DNA of 64,000 nucleotides from Dreissena polymorpha. Taxonomy: Eukaryota; Mollusca; Bivalvia; Myida; Dreissenidae. Within the stretch, counting starts at the first letter, position 1. Each line of letters starts with the position of its first letter. A program made the position numbers and the translations under genes. The DNA is taken from NCBI RefSeq assembly GCF_020536995.1, contig NC_068366.1, positions 28,027,363 to 28,091,362 on the forward strand, in the 5' to 3' direction. Below the pieces are notes generated by a model. That model worked only from the letters and a program-made list of their open reading frames with translations. It ran no database searches and was not told the origin of the DNA. Below, in pieces: positions 13,005-24,475 of the stretch.

Positions 13005-15170
13005 ATCAACAAACATGTTTCGATACACGGCGCAGTGGGCTCTGAACCCAAGCATGTATAAACTTTAATAAGTTTGAAATAAAATAATCTTTGTTCGATG
13101 TAGCTGTATAACCCAGGTTTTGACCTGGCAAATTGAATTTTAAGGATATTTTCCGCAAATAGAGCCGAATGAATATATTCTGAAATTTTAATAGTCGGAA
13201 AACGCCCCCCCCCCCTCAAAAAATAAAAATAAATATTTAAATAAATTAAATGGCTGCATATCAATGCATCATTGACACCTATATTCTGCGCAAAATATTC
13301 ACATAGATATACACATTTTGGTTCAGTGACAAATACGAGTAGATCTAAACGTTTGGGAGATGTACAAAACAATAACTTGGTCGTAATGATTATCATTAAT
13401 CCTGAATTTGTGTTTGTTTCTTATATTAAAATACTGAGACAAGGAAAATTCACTGAACACATTCAAGAATTGTTGTGAGTTTTAATGTCAATATTTTATT
13501 TTCGCAGCCTGCTAAAACCAGAGCACGAATATTAACGAGGAATGTTATATTTGGAGTTAGTATGTATATTTTGATAGTTCCATAAATCAAATTGTGTCAA
13601 CTTTAATGAGAATACGTCTACACCGACTCGTTTTTGCCGTAGTACCATTAATTGTGTCTTTGCGTCGTACAAATGTACATATTGTACACAGGATGCAGGA
13701 TCACGTGACTTTGGGGTTCCTAATTAAACGAAACTGGATGTAAACACACCGGTAAACAATTTTTCTAAAGAACTTCAACTTGTGCATAGAAGACAGATTT
13801 TTATGCTGCTTATGGCGATGTGAAAAACATCATAATTACTTTATTTAATAAGCACGTTTTTTTGTTCAAAAATTCTATTTTTTTTACAGATTTCAGACGT
13901 ATTCAAGGATTTATTCTTATACCTTAAGATATCGACACAAACTGCAAGAAAAACTGTCTTTTTGCACTAAAGATGTCCGCAAATGTATTTCAATAACTTG
14001 AGATATTTGCAAAAATAAATTTCTTGACGGTGTGTTTACATTCTGTCCAGCCCATGTGTAAGCCCATGAAACTCCCGTTGATTTTGCACCCTGGTACAGA
14101 GTAACGGGAATTTCCCAATGGTGTTCATATTTTTGTGTACATGGAAAAATACGATGTTTGTCAAGAAAAATATTTGCAATTGTGCAAAACTCTTATTTCG
14201 CTAATTGTCTGGTAGCACTATTTTGAACTTTAATTCTTTGCTTTTTAACAACGAACGTTTTATCTGTTTTGTAAAATAAATAAATACATATAAAACATCG
14301 CGTACCAATCATTTATTTGTATAGATCTATGGGTAACTGTGAACAAATCTCTTTAACGAACGAATATGTTATTTACTGTTGTACTGCAATCATGTGATAT
14401 GTGTGAACTTGCTTTCAACGCAGTATATTCTATGTTGCAGCATTTTAGGGTCAGTGCTCAATCAGTCTGCCTTTCGAGCAAAGGGTATTTGGAAGCCATG
14501 TATAATGCATGTATGCTAATAACACAGTTTCACCAAATAACTAAAAAAATTGTCATTGAAATCCTGTTAAAAAATGCATTGAGATTACGTGAATAACATG
14601 GGAAAAAAGAAAACCTACTGGTGAATGCTTTAGTTGGCACCGTGAACAAACATATAACTACCAGAATTCCGGTAGTATAGTATGTCATGTTAAAAGAAGA
14701 TCGTTTTATTATCTAAGCACATATGTGTGCCTTTTTATATTTACATGTTACATGCGTGATATGAACAATGTATAATTATTCGTCGTATAATTTGTGTGAA
14801 CTATGTGCATACATGCAATAAAATAAAGTACAAAATTATTATAAACAAGCGGATAAACAAGTGATACAATTTAAACATTTTCTAGTTTTCAATTTAACTA
14901 ATTATGTACATGTGAGCATTTTCAACTCTCGTATTCAAACTTTACGCCGAAATCTCTTTTAAAGTTATTTCTTGTTAAATAAATGCCTTTGTAAAAGCAC
15001 CAACTTGCACTTGTAAAATCGCCAACTCGCGTTTTTAAAAGAAATTTCTATTTTTTGGTATAATATGTTATTGTAACGGGCGTCAACACTGTTACCATTA
15101 GTTAAATATATTTCAATAATTTTCAATTAAGAATGTTTCTTTTTAGATATTTGTTTGAGCCTTAGAAACA
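13005..15170. other. Non-coding AT-rich stretch with one weak inverted pair
   Basis: No gene was found. The word ctggatgtaaacacaccgg near 13734 is mirrored by cggtgtgtttacattctgtc near 14028. This could mark a decayed TIR element of about 300 bases. Confidence 0.3.
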
Positions 15171-15174
15171 TCAA

Positions 15175-16690
15175 TATGCTGTAAAGTTCTTAACAATGCA
15201 CCGACGATGGATCACGGCGGTTAATCACGGGCGCCACCTCTTTTTGCCATGCATTGATAAATGAGTCAATGCTACTTCCGAGGTGGCGCTAGGGCCCTGC
15301 CGGATGTATTAGAATGTCACGGATAATTCTACAGATTGAGTCGGTTTTATATGTTGCTTTTTCAACACATTTCGCATTATTTTAAAAATCGGACAATGTT
15401 GTGCGATTAAGCGAAGATTATTTTTCACTTACACATGAAAAGAAGCATATAATAACAGCCAATTTAGAAACCTGATGACCTTTATAAGTTGTGGCATGGA
15501 GAAGTTTTTAACAGAAAATCGATGTATTTTGCTTGTGTGACGAGCACATTTCCACCCAACGAAATCGCTTACAAAATCAAACAATTGCTTTGAACATGTA
15601 TAAGTTGTTCCAAAAAAAACATGAATTCTTGTCGATCTAATAGATAATTTGGTATTTTTCCAAAAGAGATGGGGCCAATCCCAATGAGGTGGCGCTTATG
15701 ATAGAAGCTGGCGCCAATGCATATTTTCAGCTACCAGTATTTTAGTTTTCTATGCCGACCAGACACTTTTTGTGCCGTATTCCAGGTTGAGTGTTCGATC
15801 TTTTTATCTTAATTCGACCATAATGAAATATAATAAAAAGTACAGTCTTCATAATAATGATGAAACATTGTTTTAAATAGAATTTGAAGATTTCTGCCAT
15901 TGAATATGCTATACAACTAGAACGAAACGTGAATATAATAAAAAAGGTAAACGATTAAAGCCGGAGCTATCATTTTTTTTGCAGATATAAAAAGGAACAA
16001 ACGACACATTTTAGTCTATTGAAGTATCGTTGACCTTTGCCTTTTAGTGAATTGAGCAATTGGAATAGAGGACAAAACTCATCGTTTCAAGCAGAAGTAA
16101 CATCTTTTATTTCGTGAAATTATGTTACTGTATAAACACATTTGTTGGAAAAATATTTTGCGAATTTTGAAAATGTAATTGCAATTTGCTCAATCTCTTT
16201 AGGAAAAATACAAAATTATTAAGTAGATCTGCAAAAAGCCAGTGTGTGTGTGTACATGCTGCAACTATATAGTATATATTGAACGCAATCGTCTGATGTT
16301 CGCGAATTAATCGGGTGAAAGTCTGCTCGTCACATAGGCAAAATACATCGATTAGCTTTCAAAAAACAGCACCATGCCAAAACTTATAAGGTCCTCACGT
16401 TTCCAAATGGGTTGTGATTGTATGTTTCTGTCCATTAGTGGATGAATTAATCTTCGCTGAATCGCACTACATAGTCCGATTTTTTCAATACTGCGAAAGA
16501 TGTTGAAGGAAAACAAATAAAACCCACTCACCCAAAAGAATTATTCGTGACATTTCAAAACATCCGGTCATTAGCGCAACATCGGAAGTAGCATAGGCTC
16601 CTTTATTAATGCATCGCAAAATAGAGGGGGCACCCGTGATTAACGGTCATCATACGGGGAGTCTGGCGTTACAATGTTGTTAAAAGCCTA
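15175..16690. mobile_element. Large fold-back element with ~450-base imperfect arms
   Basis: The left block around 15205-15560 has ggttaatcacgggcgccacc, gtcaatgctacttccgagg, aatgtcacggataattc, cgattaagcgaagatta and aaatcgatgtattttgct. It recurs in inverted order at 16300-16660 as gaattattcgtgacattt, ggaagtagcataggc and cacccgtgattaacggtc. By eye the arms are roughly 75-80% alike. There is no coding region. From 16691 to 17100 nothing was recognised. Confidence 0.65.
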
Positions 16691-17099
16691 ATTTCTCTAA
16701 CTGGTGCACCGGTATTGCACTCCTGTGTTCTGGCACCGCGCGATGGACACATTCCAGCTGAGATTGAACTAATGCACTCAATCTGAGAGCATTCTCACTG
16801 ATATATGGTTAAAATATCTAATGAGGACCAATTCATGTTTTGGAGTTGTTGAATGGAAACGCAGATGTTGTGGCTTGACATTTTAAACTACCGGGTATTC
16901 CTCATCCAAGTTTGTCCTACATCTCCGAGTAGTCACGATTGTGGGTGTTTCGAGGTTTATGAGGTCCTACCACAGCTGAGGCTGCATTATATGTGACTGT
17001 GACCCCGCACATGCCTACTTATAATGAACATACTCGAATTATTAGTTGGTAAACATACTCAAACAATCGTTAAGCAGGAGGTACACACAGATTAAGAGT

Positions 17100-17535
17100 A
17101 AATACGATTTATTAGAAACAAACAGTAAAAAGTAACATAGATTCTCAAAATCAACGAATAAAAAAATCAATATTTCTTATATCAATAGCCAAAATTTCAA
17201 CGCTAGCTGTGGTATGGTAACATAGATTTATCAAGGTACAAAATGCTCGTTTTGTGTGGCACAATATATTCCATTTTAATTTCCCGCAACGATACTATTC
17301 ATACACACGAACACTTACATGGTACATGAACATGTGTTGAATATATTGTCGGCAAAAAACACGAAAAGAGCATTTTGTATCTTGTTAAATCTTTGTGACC
17401 AGACACAGCTAGTGTTGAATTTTGGCTATTTATATATGGAAAATTGATTTTGTATGTGTAAACTTTTTTTTTTTAAATATCGATATTATACGACATAGAA
17501 TTTCGTTGATTTTGAATGTTCTTCTTCTTCTTTCT
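17100..17535. mobile_element. Fold-back (hairpin) element centred near 17305
   Basis: The arms are 17145-17275 and 17335-17520. The left has ctcaaaatcaacgaat, aatagccaaaatttcaac and gctagctgtgg. The right has the inverted equivalents cacagctagtgttgaatttt, ggctattta and tttcgttgattttgaa. It is non-coding. From 17536 to 18610 no feature was seen. Confidence 0.6.
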
Positions 17536-18611
17536 TCTTTTATAATAATGGCTATGTTCAATACTGATGTTTATGGGCTTCAAAGCTTAGACACTAGGAA
17601 TTTCATTTACAAACAAATTTAAAAATATGATACGATTGTTTTCACCACAAAACACAAATTAAAAAACAAATTTGTGCAAAAACATTATGAATCTATAGGA
17701 AAACTTCTTTCAGCAAATTAAGCCTGCTGTCACCAACTGGCTTGCGTTTAAATATTTCCGACGCCGCATCACCATATCCCGATACGACTAGAAGTAGCTC
17801 AGATATGTCGAACGACTTAAAGGTATATCAAATTGTTGTAAAATAATTTGATAATTTGCTATCAAGTTTTGTTGTACATCTCCATAGAAATTGTATTTGG
17901 ACGGCGAATAACGCTGCATTGTTTTGTTTCGATTTGCTTGACCTACTTGTTCAATGTCATCCGAACTGTTTTATCATAGCAATAAACCTATTAAGGTTAT
18001 TGGTGGATTGCTTGCTGTTAAAGAATTGCTTACGGAAGGGTTTTCACGATAGTTTCATACATAAATAAAACAATATATGGTTTAATGCATTTGGAGAAAT
18101 AGATGTAATTATATGATAGAATGACATTTAGGTCACTGGCACTTGTTTACATTTGTAAAACACGTGGGGGTGTGTCCCCTGTTACGTCCGGTGATTGGCT
18201 AGGGTGGCAGTCGCCCCTCCCCCAAGACGTTTCCACCCCAGACGTTTCCCCATTTTGGGAGTGAACTGTCTACATAATATGAAAATGAAAATTAGAAGTA
18301 GTTATTTGTAATAATAGAATATGTGAAAAAAAATATATAATTGTACCAACAAATTACAACTTATCTAATTAGAGCAAATTAACACAAATAATATGCAAGT
18401 GGAAAAATATGGATACATGAGTAAAAGCACCAAGCTTTGAAGTTCTTTGATGGTTGTTTTAAGGGAAGCTTCTAATAAATTTTACCAATTAAATAGATGT
18501 AATTAAAATTGTTTTTATAAGTGCCCGATAGAAATATTTCTTTAAATATTTGAGATCATTGAAAAATTATCAGTATTACAACAGTAAAAGCACAGCCTTG
18601 ATGTTACTTGA

Positions 18612-19982
18612 TGGTCATTATCCCCACGCTTTTTGAAAAGCGTGGGGATATTGTGGTTATCTCCATCGTCTGTCATTCTGTCTGTCTGTATGTCCGTCCT
18701 GGCCACTATTATTTCCTACACTGTTAGCACTAGAACCTTGAAACTTACACACATTGTAGCTATATGATCATATGTGTGACGGTGCACTATTCAGAATTTT
18801 GATCTGACCCCTAGGTCAAAATTTATATGGGTTGGGGTGGGGCCGGGTCAGAGATTTTCCTGCGATTCAAAAAAGGCTCATAACTACTGTGTCCCTTCAG
18901 ATATTGCTTTCATATTTGGTATGCATGTGTATCTGGAGAAGACCTTTCCATGCGCATTAATTTTTGACCCCTGTGACCTTGACCTTGAATTTTCGGTCAG
19001 CTTTTAGGTTTCGAAATCTGCGACCGCGATTCGAAAAAGTCTCATACCTACTGTGTCCCTTCAGATATTGCTTTCATATTTGGTATGCATGTGTACACCT
19101 TTCCATGCGCATAATTTTTTTTACCCCTGTGACCTTGACCTTGAACTCGGGTCAGTTTTCAGATTTTGAAATCTGCGACCGCAATTCGAAAAAGGCTCAA
19201 AACTACTGTGTCCCTTCAGATATTGCTTTCATATTTGGTATGCATGTGTATCTGGACAACATCTTTCCATGCGCATACAATTTTTTACCCCTGTGACCTT
19301 GAACTTGAGGTCAGTTTTCAGGTTTCAAAATCTGCGACCGCGATTCGAAAAAGGCTCATAACTAGTGTCCCTTCAGATATTGCTTTCATATTTGGTATGC
19401 ATGTGTATCCAGACAACACCTTTCCATGCCCACACAATTTTTTACCCTTATGACCTTGACCTTGAACTTGTGGTCAGTTTTCAGGTTTCGAAATCTGCGG
19501 CCGCGATTTGAAAAAGGCTCATATCTACTGTGTCCTTTCAGATATTGCTTTCATATTTGGTATGCATGTATAGCTGGACAACACTCTGTGGGCATAACAT
19601 TTTTTACCTCTGTGACCTTGAACTTGGGGCCAGTTTTTAGGTTTTGAAGTCTGCGACCGCGATTCGAAAAAGGCTCAAACTTCTGTGTCCTTTCAGATAT
19701 TGATTTCATATTTGGTATGCATGTGTATCTGGACAACACCTTTCCATACGCATAAAATGTTTGACCCCTGTGACCTTGAGCTTGAGGTCAGCGTTCAGGT
19801 TTCAAAATCTTCGACTGCGATTCGAAAAAGGCTCATACCTGCTTTGTCCCTTCAGATATTGCTTTCATATTTGGTATGCGTGTGTATCTGGACAAGACCT
19901 TTCCATGCGCATGAAACTTTTTACCACCGTGACCTTGACCTTAAACTTAGGGTCTGCGTTTAGATTTCGAAATCTATTATGT
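18612..19982 (+). repeat. Dispersed element with ~158-bp internal tandem units
   Basis: It begins with a hairpin, ccccacgctttttgaaaagc followed by gtgggg, then a gtctgtctgtatgtccgtcc tract. It then runs through about six direct units of roughly 158 bases. Each has tgtgaccttgaccttgaa, tttcgaaatctgcgaccgcg, tcagatattgctttcatatt and ggtatgcatgtgtatctgga. A relative lacking this expansion starts at 22484. Reading frames here repeat every unit and are not genes. Confidence 0.8.
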
Positions 19983-19984
19983 GG

Positions 19985-20690
19985 TTATCTACCCAATCAG
20001 AAGAAGTGCAAGCATTTTCATCGGACAAAGGAATTTTTCAACAATGAAGATTGTGTATTGAAAACACATATAGAGTTACACAGTAGTGGCGCAGAGATGT
20101 ATTTAGTAGTCAATTGTTTGTGTTAACTCATCTTTGAAATGGTTTAGCTCATCCATCTAATGTTTATACAAGGGATTATAAAATATTGTCGCAAAGGGAC
20201 ACCTGTATATGAGAGAAGAGATAAAATGCAGTCAAGCATAAAAAGCATGAGAAACTCATGGAATAGAGCCTCAAGAATCTATAACAGGGCTGAAACTTTC
20301 AATTTGTGCAATAACACTTTTAGACTCATTACTGAAAATCTGTCAAAATTTTCAAGTGGGAAAAATGTGAGAAACAATTTAAAGCAAGATGGACTTTGAA
20401 CAGGCACATCAAAGACAGACATGAAATTCAACAATTTCATTGTTGTGTACAAGATCATAGCGATAGAAAATTTCTGAGACGCTACTATTTAGTCAACCAT
20501 TTAACCTCAAAACATAACTTTTACAAAACAGAAGCAAGAAGATTGGCTATAAAAGAGCACGTTCAGCCATCTCATAAGTCATTCCAATGAGGATGACATG
20601 TACATAATGGACGTCAGTGAATTTGATTCAGTATTAGATTTGTTAGGAGAGCAGGATGAGGAGGAGAAATTATGGTATAGATTTTCACTC
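19985..20690 (+). pseudogene. Degenerate C2H2 zinc-finger gene fragment
   Basis: Pieces of zinc-finger protein can be read in more than one frame. About 19990-20065 gives DCVLKTHIELHSSG, the end of a C2H2 finger. About 20350-20400 gives KCEKQFKARWTLNRHIKDRH, a finger with its first Cys replaced by Trp. About 20410-20510 gives FLRRYYLVNHLTSKH, a finger lacking a proper Cys pair. About 20580-20680 gives an acidic tail with NEDDMYIMDVSEFDSVLDLL. The frame changes between the last finger and the tail. Both sides are bounded by pieces of the dispersed repeat seen at 18612 and 22484, so the fragment appears to be embedded in, or captured by, that element. Family-level identity only; the parent gene is unknown. 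Confidence 0.55.
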
Positions 20691-20876
20691 ATTTTTTAGG
20701 TTATTTTACATTAACTTCTTCATTTCTGCACCGAATTACTTCAAATTTATATTGAACATCTCTTATGACAATACGGTCAATCTCAACTATGCATGGCCCC
20801 ATTACCAACCCTGGGGCGCCCCTGGGTCAAACATGCGGTGTCGGGATATGCGTCGGCCTCTCGCGCGCCATTTCTA
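20680..20876 (+). repeat. Repeat piece, 'gcatggccccattaccaacc' family
   Basis: ttttcactcattttttag, ttctgcaccgaattacttca, atgacaatacggtcaatctc and ctggggcgcccctgggtcaa are shared with the tandem block at 22484-23370 and the fragment at 23770-23862. From 20877 to 21490 the DNA is AT-rich with no feature. Confidence 0.65.
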
Positions 20877-21492
20877 GATTTAAGTTGAATAGTATGTTAC
20901 AAATTAAACAATTATAACTATTGCATTAATTAATTAAGATTAGGTGACATCTTTAAAGGGGGATAGTCATTCATAAAATGAGATTAGCACATTCTATAGT
21001 TGAAAAGTAACACTTAAATGACTTACTGTAGTAAAATACATGTAAAGTAGAATAGAATCTGTTGCAGGTCATAAAATGTAAAACTGATGATGAAGAAGCT
21101 TTAAAAATATTTTACACTGTCACAACTGATCATTTCAAAATAAAAAAGAAATAAAAAAAAAAATCCATACCTACCTACCCTAGTTTTTGTGGGGATATTT
21201 AAATATTATTAATATCATTGAGTTAAATTATTAAATTATCAATAAGTTTTGATTATGTTAGCTAATTATATAATTAATAATGAAATTATTTGCAAGGAAA
21301 GTGCAATTCTGTTTAAATTAGTCTAAATTAGTTATTAGTAAAAATGAAAATATCAGTGACAGAATAATTTGATGATATACATATGAATGCATGATAAAAA
21401 AAGTTGACAGTTACATAGTTAATGTATTTATCATATTTAATTGTTCCAAGGAAAACAGTTTTGAAATTTATATTAATGTGATTTTACCATTT

Positions 21493-21716
21493 TTATGCAC
21501 CCTGTAGGGTGGCATATAGCAGTTGAACTGTCCGTCTATGTATCCATCCGTCCGTCTGTCCAAAAACTTTAACTTTGGCCATAATTAACTTTTGCAATAT
21601 TGAAGATAGCAACTTGATATTTGGCGTGCATGTGCATCTCATGAAGCTGCACATTTTGAGTGGTGAAAGATCAAGGTCAGCCTTCAAGGTCAGATGATAA
21701 AAAATACAATCCAAGG
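21493..21716 (+). repeat. Short dispersed element, related to 54236-54472
   Basis: tgcaccctgtagggtggcat is followed by a gtccgtctatgtatccatcc tract, caatattgaagatagcaact, and gtggtgaaagatcaaggtca. The copy at 54236-54472 carries the same blocks in reverse complement. From 21717 to 22200 no feature was recognised. Confidence 0.6.
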
Positions 21717-22206
21717 GAAGTAATAAGCTTTAAAATCGAGATAATTTCTAAACCGGCTAAATGATATATTGAGAGAAATTTGATTTCAAAGCAGTGCAAA
21801 AGGGAACATTGTGTTTCTGACAGACACTTCTCTTGTTCAAATCGCCAATTGACGCTATTTAATTGGATTAAAAACAACAAATAACTACAGTTCCACAGCC
21901 CTGCCCAAGTTTACTCAAACTGAAATAATTCACCAATTGATCCTATTTAATTGAATTAAAAACATCAACATGTATAAGATACACAGTAAGATTTTGAGAA
22001 TATTCCATGTATTCCACTTGTACACAAACATGCACTTACTAATGATTTACCATGCATTCCTTAAACAGTTAAACCAAAAAGAATTCTAAAGCCAAAAAAA
22101 AAACAAGCTGCTTCATAGATAAAGTTTATTAAAGATTTCAAAAACAAAATAATCAATTTGATAATAAATCAAGATAATACTTCAACCAAACAATTATTAA
22201 TTTATT

Positions 22207-22278
22207 GGGGGGGGGGGGGGGGGGGGGGACGTCAGCAGTATAACTTAAAAGGGGGGGGGGGAACGTCTGGGGGGGGGG
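22207..22278 (+). repeat. Three long G runs
   Basis: Runs of 22, 11 and 10 guanines at 22207-22228, 22251-22261 and 22269-22278 lie within 72 bases. The region could form G-quadruplexes, and run lengths may be assembly-sensitive. Confidence 0.9.
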
Positions 22279-22483
22279 AACATATGGGGAGGAAATGTCT
22301 TAGGGGTAAACGACCGGAATTCAATTGGCTACAGCGCTTGGATGCAACAGACAGCATGTCGTTATTGGTCAAAGGTCACATTATATGTTCGTTTTATTGG
22401 CTTTGAATTGGGTTTTAAAAATATCTTACAAGTTTCTAAGGCTAATGTAATGATAATGACCAGAATAATTAGATTGGCTGGAT

Positions 22484-23375
22484 GTCATTATCCCCACGTT
22501 TTTCGGAGAAAAATTGGCCACCTGCTCCTCCTACAATATTAGCACTAGAACCTTGAAACTTACATACATGGTAGCTATGAGCATATGTGCGACGGTGACA
22601 GTGAAGGAATTTTGATCTGACCCCTGGGTCAAAAGTTATGGGGGTTGGGGCGGGGCCGGGTCAGAGATTTTCACTCATTTTTTTATGTTATTTTACATTA
22701 ACTTCTTCATTTCTGCACCGATTCACTTCACATTGATACTGAGCCTCTCTTATGACAATACGGTAAATCTCAACTATGCATTGCCCCATTACCAACCCTG
22801 GGGCGCCCCGGAAACATAGGCCACGCCAACATAGGCCACGCAAACCTAAATTGCCTTTAAATATAATTTCTTCATTTCTATACCGATTCACTTGAAATTG
22901 ATACTTAACCTCTCTTATGAAAATACGGTCAATCTCAGCTATGCATGGCCCCATTATCAACCCTAGGGCACCCCGCCCACATAGGCCACGCCCACATAGG
23001 CCACGCCCAGCCAAAATTTCCTTTTACTATAATTTCTTCATTTCTACACCGATTCACTTCAAATTGATATTGAACCTCTCTTATGACAATACGGTCAATC
23101 TCAGCTATGCATGGCCCCATTACCAACCCTGGGGCGCCCCCCTCACATTGGCCACGCCCACATAGGCCACGCCCACCCAAAATTGCCTTTTACTATAATT
23201 TCTTCATTTCTGCACCGATTCACTTCAAATTGATACTGAACCTCTCTTATGACAATACAGTTAATCTCAGCTATGCATGGCCCAATTACCAACCCTGGGG
23301 CGCCCCACCCACCCAAAATTGCCTTTTACTATAATTTCTTCTTTTCTACACCGATTCACTTCAAATTGATACTGT
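22484..23375 (+). repeat. Dispersed element with ~155-bp tandem units containing 'aggccacgccc'
   Basis: It starts tcattatccccacgtttttc, passes gggttggggcggggccgggt, then about four to five direct units. Each has tttcttcatttctgcaccga, ctcttatgacaatacggtca, gcatggccccattaccaacc and acataggccacgccca. Gly/Arg-rich reading frames on the minus strand are repeat artefacts. Confidence 0.8.
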
Positions 23376-23479
23376 TTGTCACAGTTATTTTACTGAGAAG
23401 GGGTAGTACCATTGCGGTAGATAATTGAACTGTTAATCGGCACTACCCCTGGTTATTGTAATAAAACCATTGTTTAATA

Positions 23480-23772
23480 CCAGTTTACAAGGTTATTTAC
23501 CCAATAACGCAAATGAAATGGTCCGTTGCCCTCAGGCATGCACCTGCCATGTTTTATGATGTTAATCTGGTTGTAAAACCCCATGATTGAAGTGTCATTA
23601 GATATCGAAAACAGGACCGAAATTTGGTAAAATAGCGCTGTAAAATTTACTGTCAGAAAACTTAGAAACATTAAATATGGACGAAAACTCGTGTGTCCGA
23701 AAATTAAGAAACACGAAAAATAATTTTTATTGCTACAAAAAGAGGTGTCCGAAAACATAGAGTCAATACGGT
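23480..23772 (-). repeat. TTTTCGGACAC-type element (partner copy 62125-62412)
   Basis: On the minus strand it reads ctatgttttcggacacctct, then ttaattttcggacacacgag, then acagcgctattttaccaaat. The same order is seen on the plus strand from 62125. The spaced TTTTCGGACA words look like subterminal repeats of a DNA transposon. No transposase was recognised. Confidence 0.55.
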
Positions 23773-23864
23773 ATGCATGGCCCCATTACCAACCCTGGGG
23801 TGCCCCTGGGTCAAACATGCGGCATGGGAATACGCGCCGGCCTCTGCCACGCCATTTCTATTTT
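23770..23864 (+). repeat. Piece of the 'gcatggccccattaccaacc' family
   Basis: It shares gcatggccccattaccaacc, ggtcaaacatgcggcat and gccacgccatttct with the copy at 20680-20876. Confidence 0.6.
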
Positions 23865-23879
23865 TTAATTTGTGCAAAC

Positions 23880-24475
23880 GTTTGGAAGTTAAGTATATCT
23901 CAGGCCCCTTTGAAGACCTTCAGCCTGGATGCAATGGTAAGGTGCTCGGGCATCTTGTTCCACAAAGGTTCAGTATATTGAAATAATGAGTTAGTCATTT
24001 CTTCAGAAAGGCACATTAAAGGGAAGCAAATCTCCTCTTGTTGTTGATGCTTGGTACAAGCACTTTGGTATAAGATTCTCTTCTTTACATTTGGATGGAT
24101 TGAAGTTAATCTCTTGTTCCTACTGTTGAAGTTGGCCCACATAGTCTTGCAATATAGCTATATTATCCTTTGACTCAATCTTCCTCATCAGCAATTAGAC
24201 TGCTTGTTGATAATTCGCTATTGGCTAGGTCATTTAAGTACAAGGGGAACAGGAGTTTGCCAAGTTCAGTCCCTGCAGGTACACCTTAGTTCACAGGTGA
24301 TGCAGGGGACATATTGACTTCAACTTTACAGAGTATATAGATGCAAGTGCCATATATTGACTTCAACTAGGACTTGTCTGCTTCGGTCTGTCAGAAAGCT
24401 TGTTATCCAGTCAAGCAATGTGCCATGAATGCTGTAATGGTGTCGTAATAAAATATTAAATATGTTTCTAAAAAA
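23880..24475 (-). mobile_element. LINE reverse-transcriptase C-terminal fragment, decayed
   Basis: Reading down the minus strand, the first block is SIHGTLLDWITSFLTDRSRQ. Next comes GVPAGTELGKLLFPLYLNDL (RT motif B region, with a stop just before it). Then IADEED stands where the catalytic FADD should be. The last block contains LWNKMPEHLTIASRLKVFK, the usual end of jockey/CR1-like LINE ORF2. The catalytic motif is damaged and there are in-frame stops and gaps, so it is dead. The endonuclease domain is absent. The exact clade was not determined. Confidence 0.75.

Noticed and set aside
12959-13396. 145-codon frame on the minus strand
   Set aside because: It crosses the edge of the inverted repeat, has no domain or codon pattern, and is absent from the other arm.
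19166-19963. Overlapping frames with repeated FRFRNLRPRFEKGSYLLC
   Set aside because: Same peptide recurs every ~158 bases because of the tandem units; non-coding repeat.
22688-23334. Gly/Arg/Trp-rich frames resembling a repeat protein
   Set aside because: They follow the ~155-bp tandem units of a non-coding repeat on both strands.
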